Assembly (NCBI GenBank): GCA_964634005.1
Contig: CAZWKQ010000011.1
Coordinates: 24,360 to 88,359, forward strand
Direction of reading: 5' to 3'
From: CAZWKQ01 sp964634005
GTDB lineage: Bacteria; Bacteroidota; Bacteroidia; Bacteroidales; JACABE01
DNA: 64,000 nucleotides
Under the pieces are notes generated by a model that was given only the letters and a program-made list of their open reading frames with translations, had not been told where the DNA came from and searched no databases. The stretch's first letter is position 1; each line of letters begins with the position of its first letter. Below are positions 63,720 to 64,000 of the stretch, in pieces. Made by a program: the position numbers and the translations under genes.

Positions 63720-63886
63720 ACAAAGAAAAGTCACCGCTGCATATAAATTTGCTGAAATTGTATGCTTTTTATCTCACGCAACCCAAGCCGTTCGGAAACA
63801 AGCTAAAAGTTTTTCAATCTAATTTTATCCCTTCCTCACTTCAGGGTTGCTTACTATGCCCAACGCATGATAAAAATCATTCAATT

Positions 63887-63900
63887 TCTTAACGCAAATT
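63887..63900 (+). repeat. 14-bp direct repeat, copy 2 (TCTTAACGCAAATT)
   Basis: Second copy, described with copy 1 at 63498. A partial inverse (AATTTGCG) follows near 63957. Confidence 0.6.
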
Positions 63901-64000
63901 TATATAAGGCGGATTTTGATTTGCTCTATAAGTATGTTTTTAAAGATGACCTATAATAATTTGCGTATCAAAACAAGTTTTCAAAAAGTGCGATGGGCAT

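Larger units (their letters stand above)
63387..64000. other. 614-bp non-coding stretch rich in inverted repeats
   Basis: No convincing gene on either strand to the window edge. It holds four consecutive perfect hairpins (63556-63719) and two copies of a 14-bp direct repeat (63498-63511 and 63887-63900), with a partial inverted copy near 63957. This looks like an intergenic repeat element of the genome rather than a gene. Confidence 0.6.

Overview
The window is strongly AT-rich and reads as chromosomal DNA of a Bacteroidota bacterium. Several lines of evidence agree: type IX secretion (T9SS) C-terminal domains on three giant exported proteins, a fused LpxC-FabZ enzyme, TAnnTTTG-type -7 promoter elements, few recognisable Shine-Dalgarno sites, a RprX/RprY-like two-component pair, and a CcmE with CxxxY in place of HxxxY. 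I saw no phage, plasmid, IS or CRISPR signature. Most genes are core or lineage-typical, and the accessory character comes mainly from the giant surface proteins. The exact order cannot be fixed from the sequence alone.

Layout. 1-11.5 kb: the 3' part of lpxD, a YgiQ radical SAM protein, two outer-membrane barrel proteins with aroK, a cytochrome c maturation operon on the minus strand (DUF2179 gene, ccmB, ccmC, a 51-codon ccmD and ccmE), a T9SS-exported BNR-repeat protein and an SBF-type transporter. 11.7-16.5 kb: a C39-peptidase ABC exporter, an HD hydrolase, CorA and a YhcC-type radical SAM protein. 16.5-26.5 kb (minus): a methyltransferase, an SDR threonine dehydrogenase, a 1352-residue T9SS protein, and a panC-panD-flippase-rfaE2-radA series. 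26.7-31.3 kb: an M14 peptidase gene broken by one stop codon, then a glycosyltransferase, a heptose-phosphate-type GHMP kinase and a YigZ protein. 31.3-35.8 kb: an orphan sigma-54 response regulator, tRNA-Phe, and DUF177-rpmF-plsX-fabH.

36-47.4 kb looks like a carboxylate (acetate) uptake and sensing neighbourhood: a porin, ActP with its DUF485 partner, a Crp/Fnr regulator, a Cache-PAS-PAS-CBS-nucleotidyltransferase fusion, an OprO/P-type porin, and an RprXY-like pair. Directly upstream of the histidine kinase, four TTAAC pentamers at exact 10-bp spacing sit just ahead of a -7 element and a strong terminator. This may be a response-regulator-controlled small RNA, and it is the most interesting undescribed element I found.

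47.7-53.1 kb: lpxC/fabZ, lpxA, an orphan ABC ATPase (possibly the missing CcmA), and a deoxyhypusine-synthase-like gene with an arginine-decarboxylase-like gene. 53.4-62.8 kb: one very large T9SS type B surface-protein gene with three beta-helix modules, PKD and SprB repeats, split by a one-base deletion in an A-run. The end holds a rhodanese-like gene lacking the active-site Cys and a 0.6-kb non-coding stretch with four consecutive perfect hairpins.
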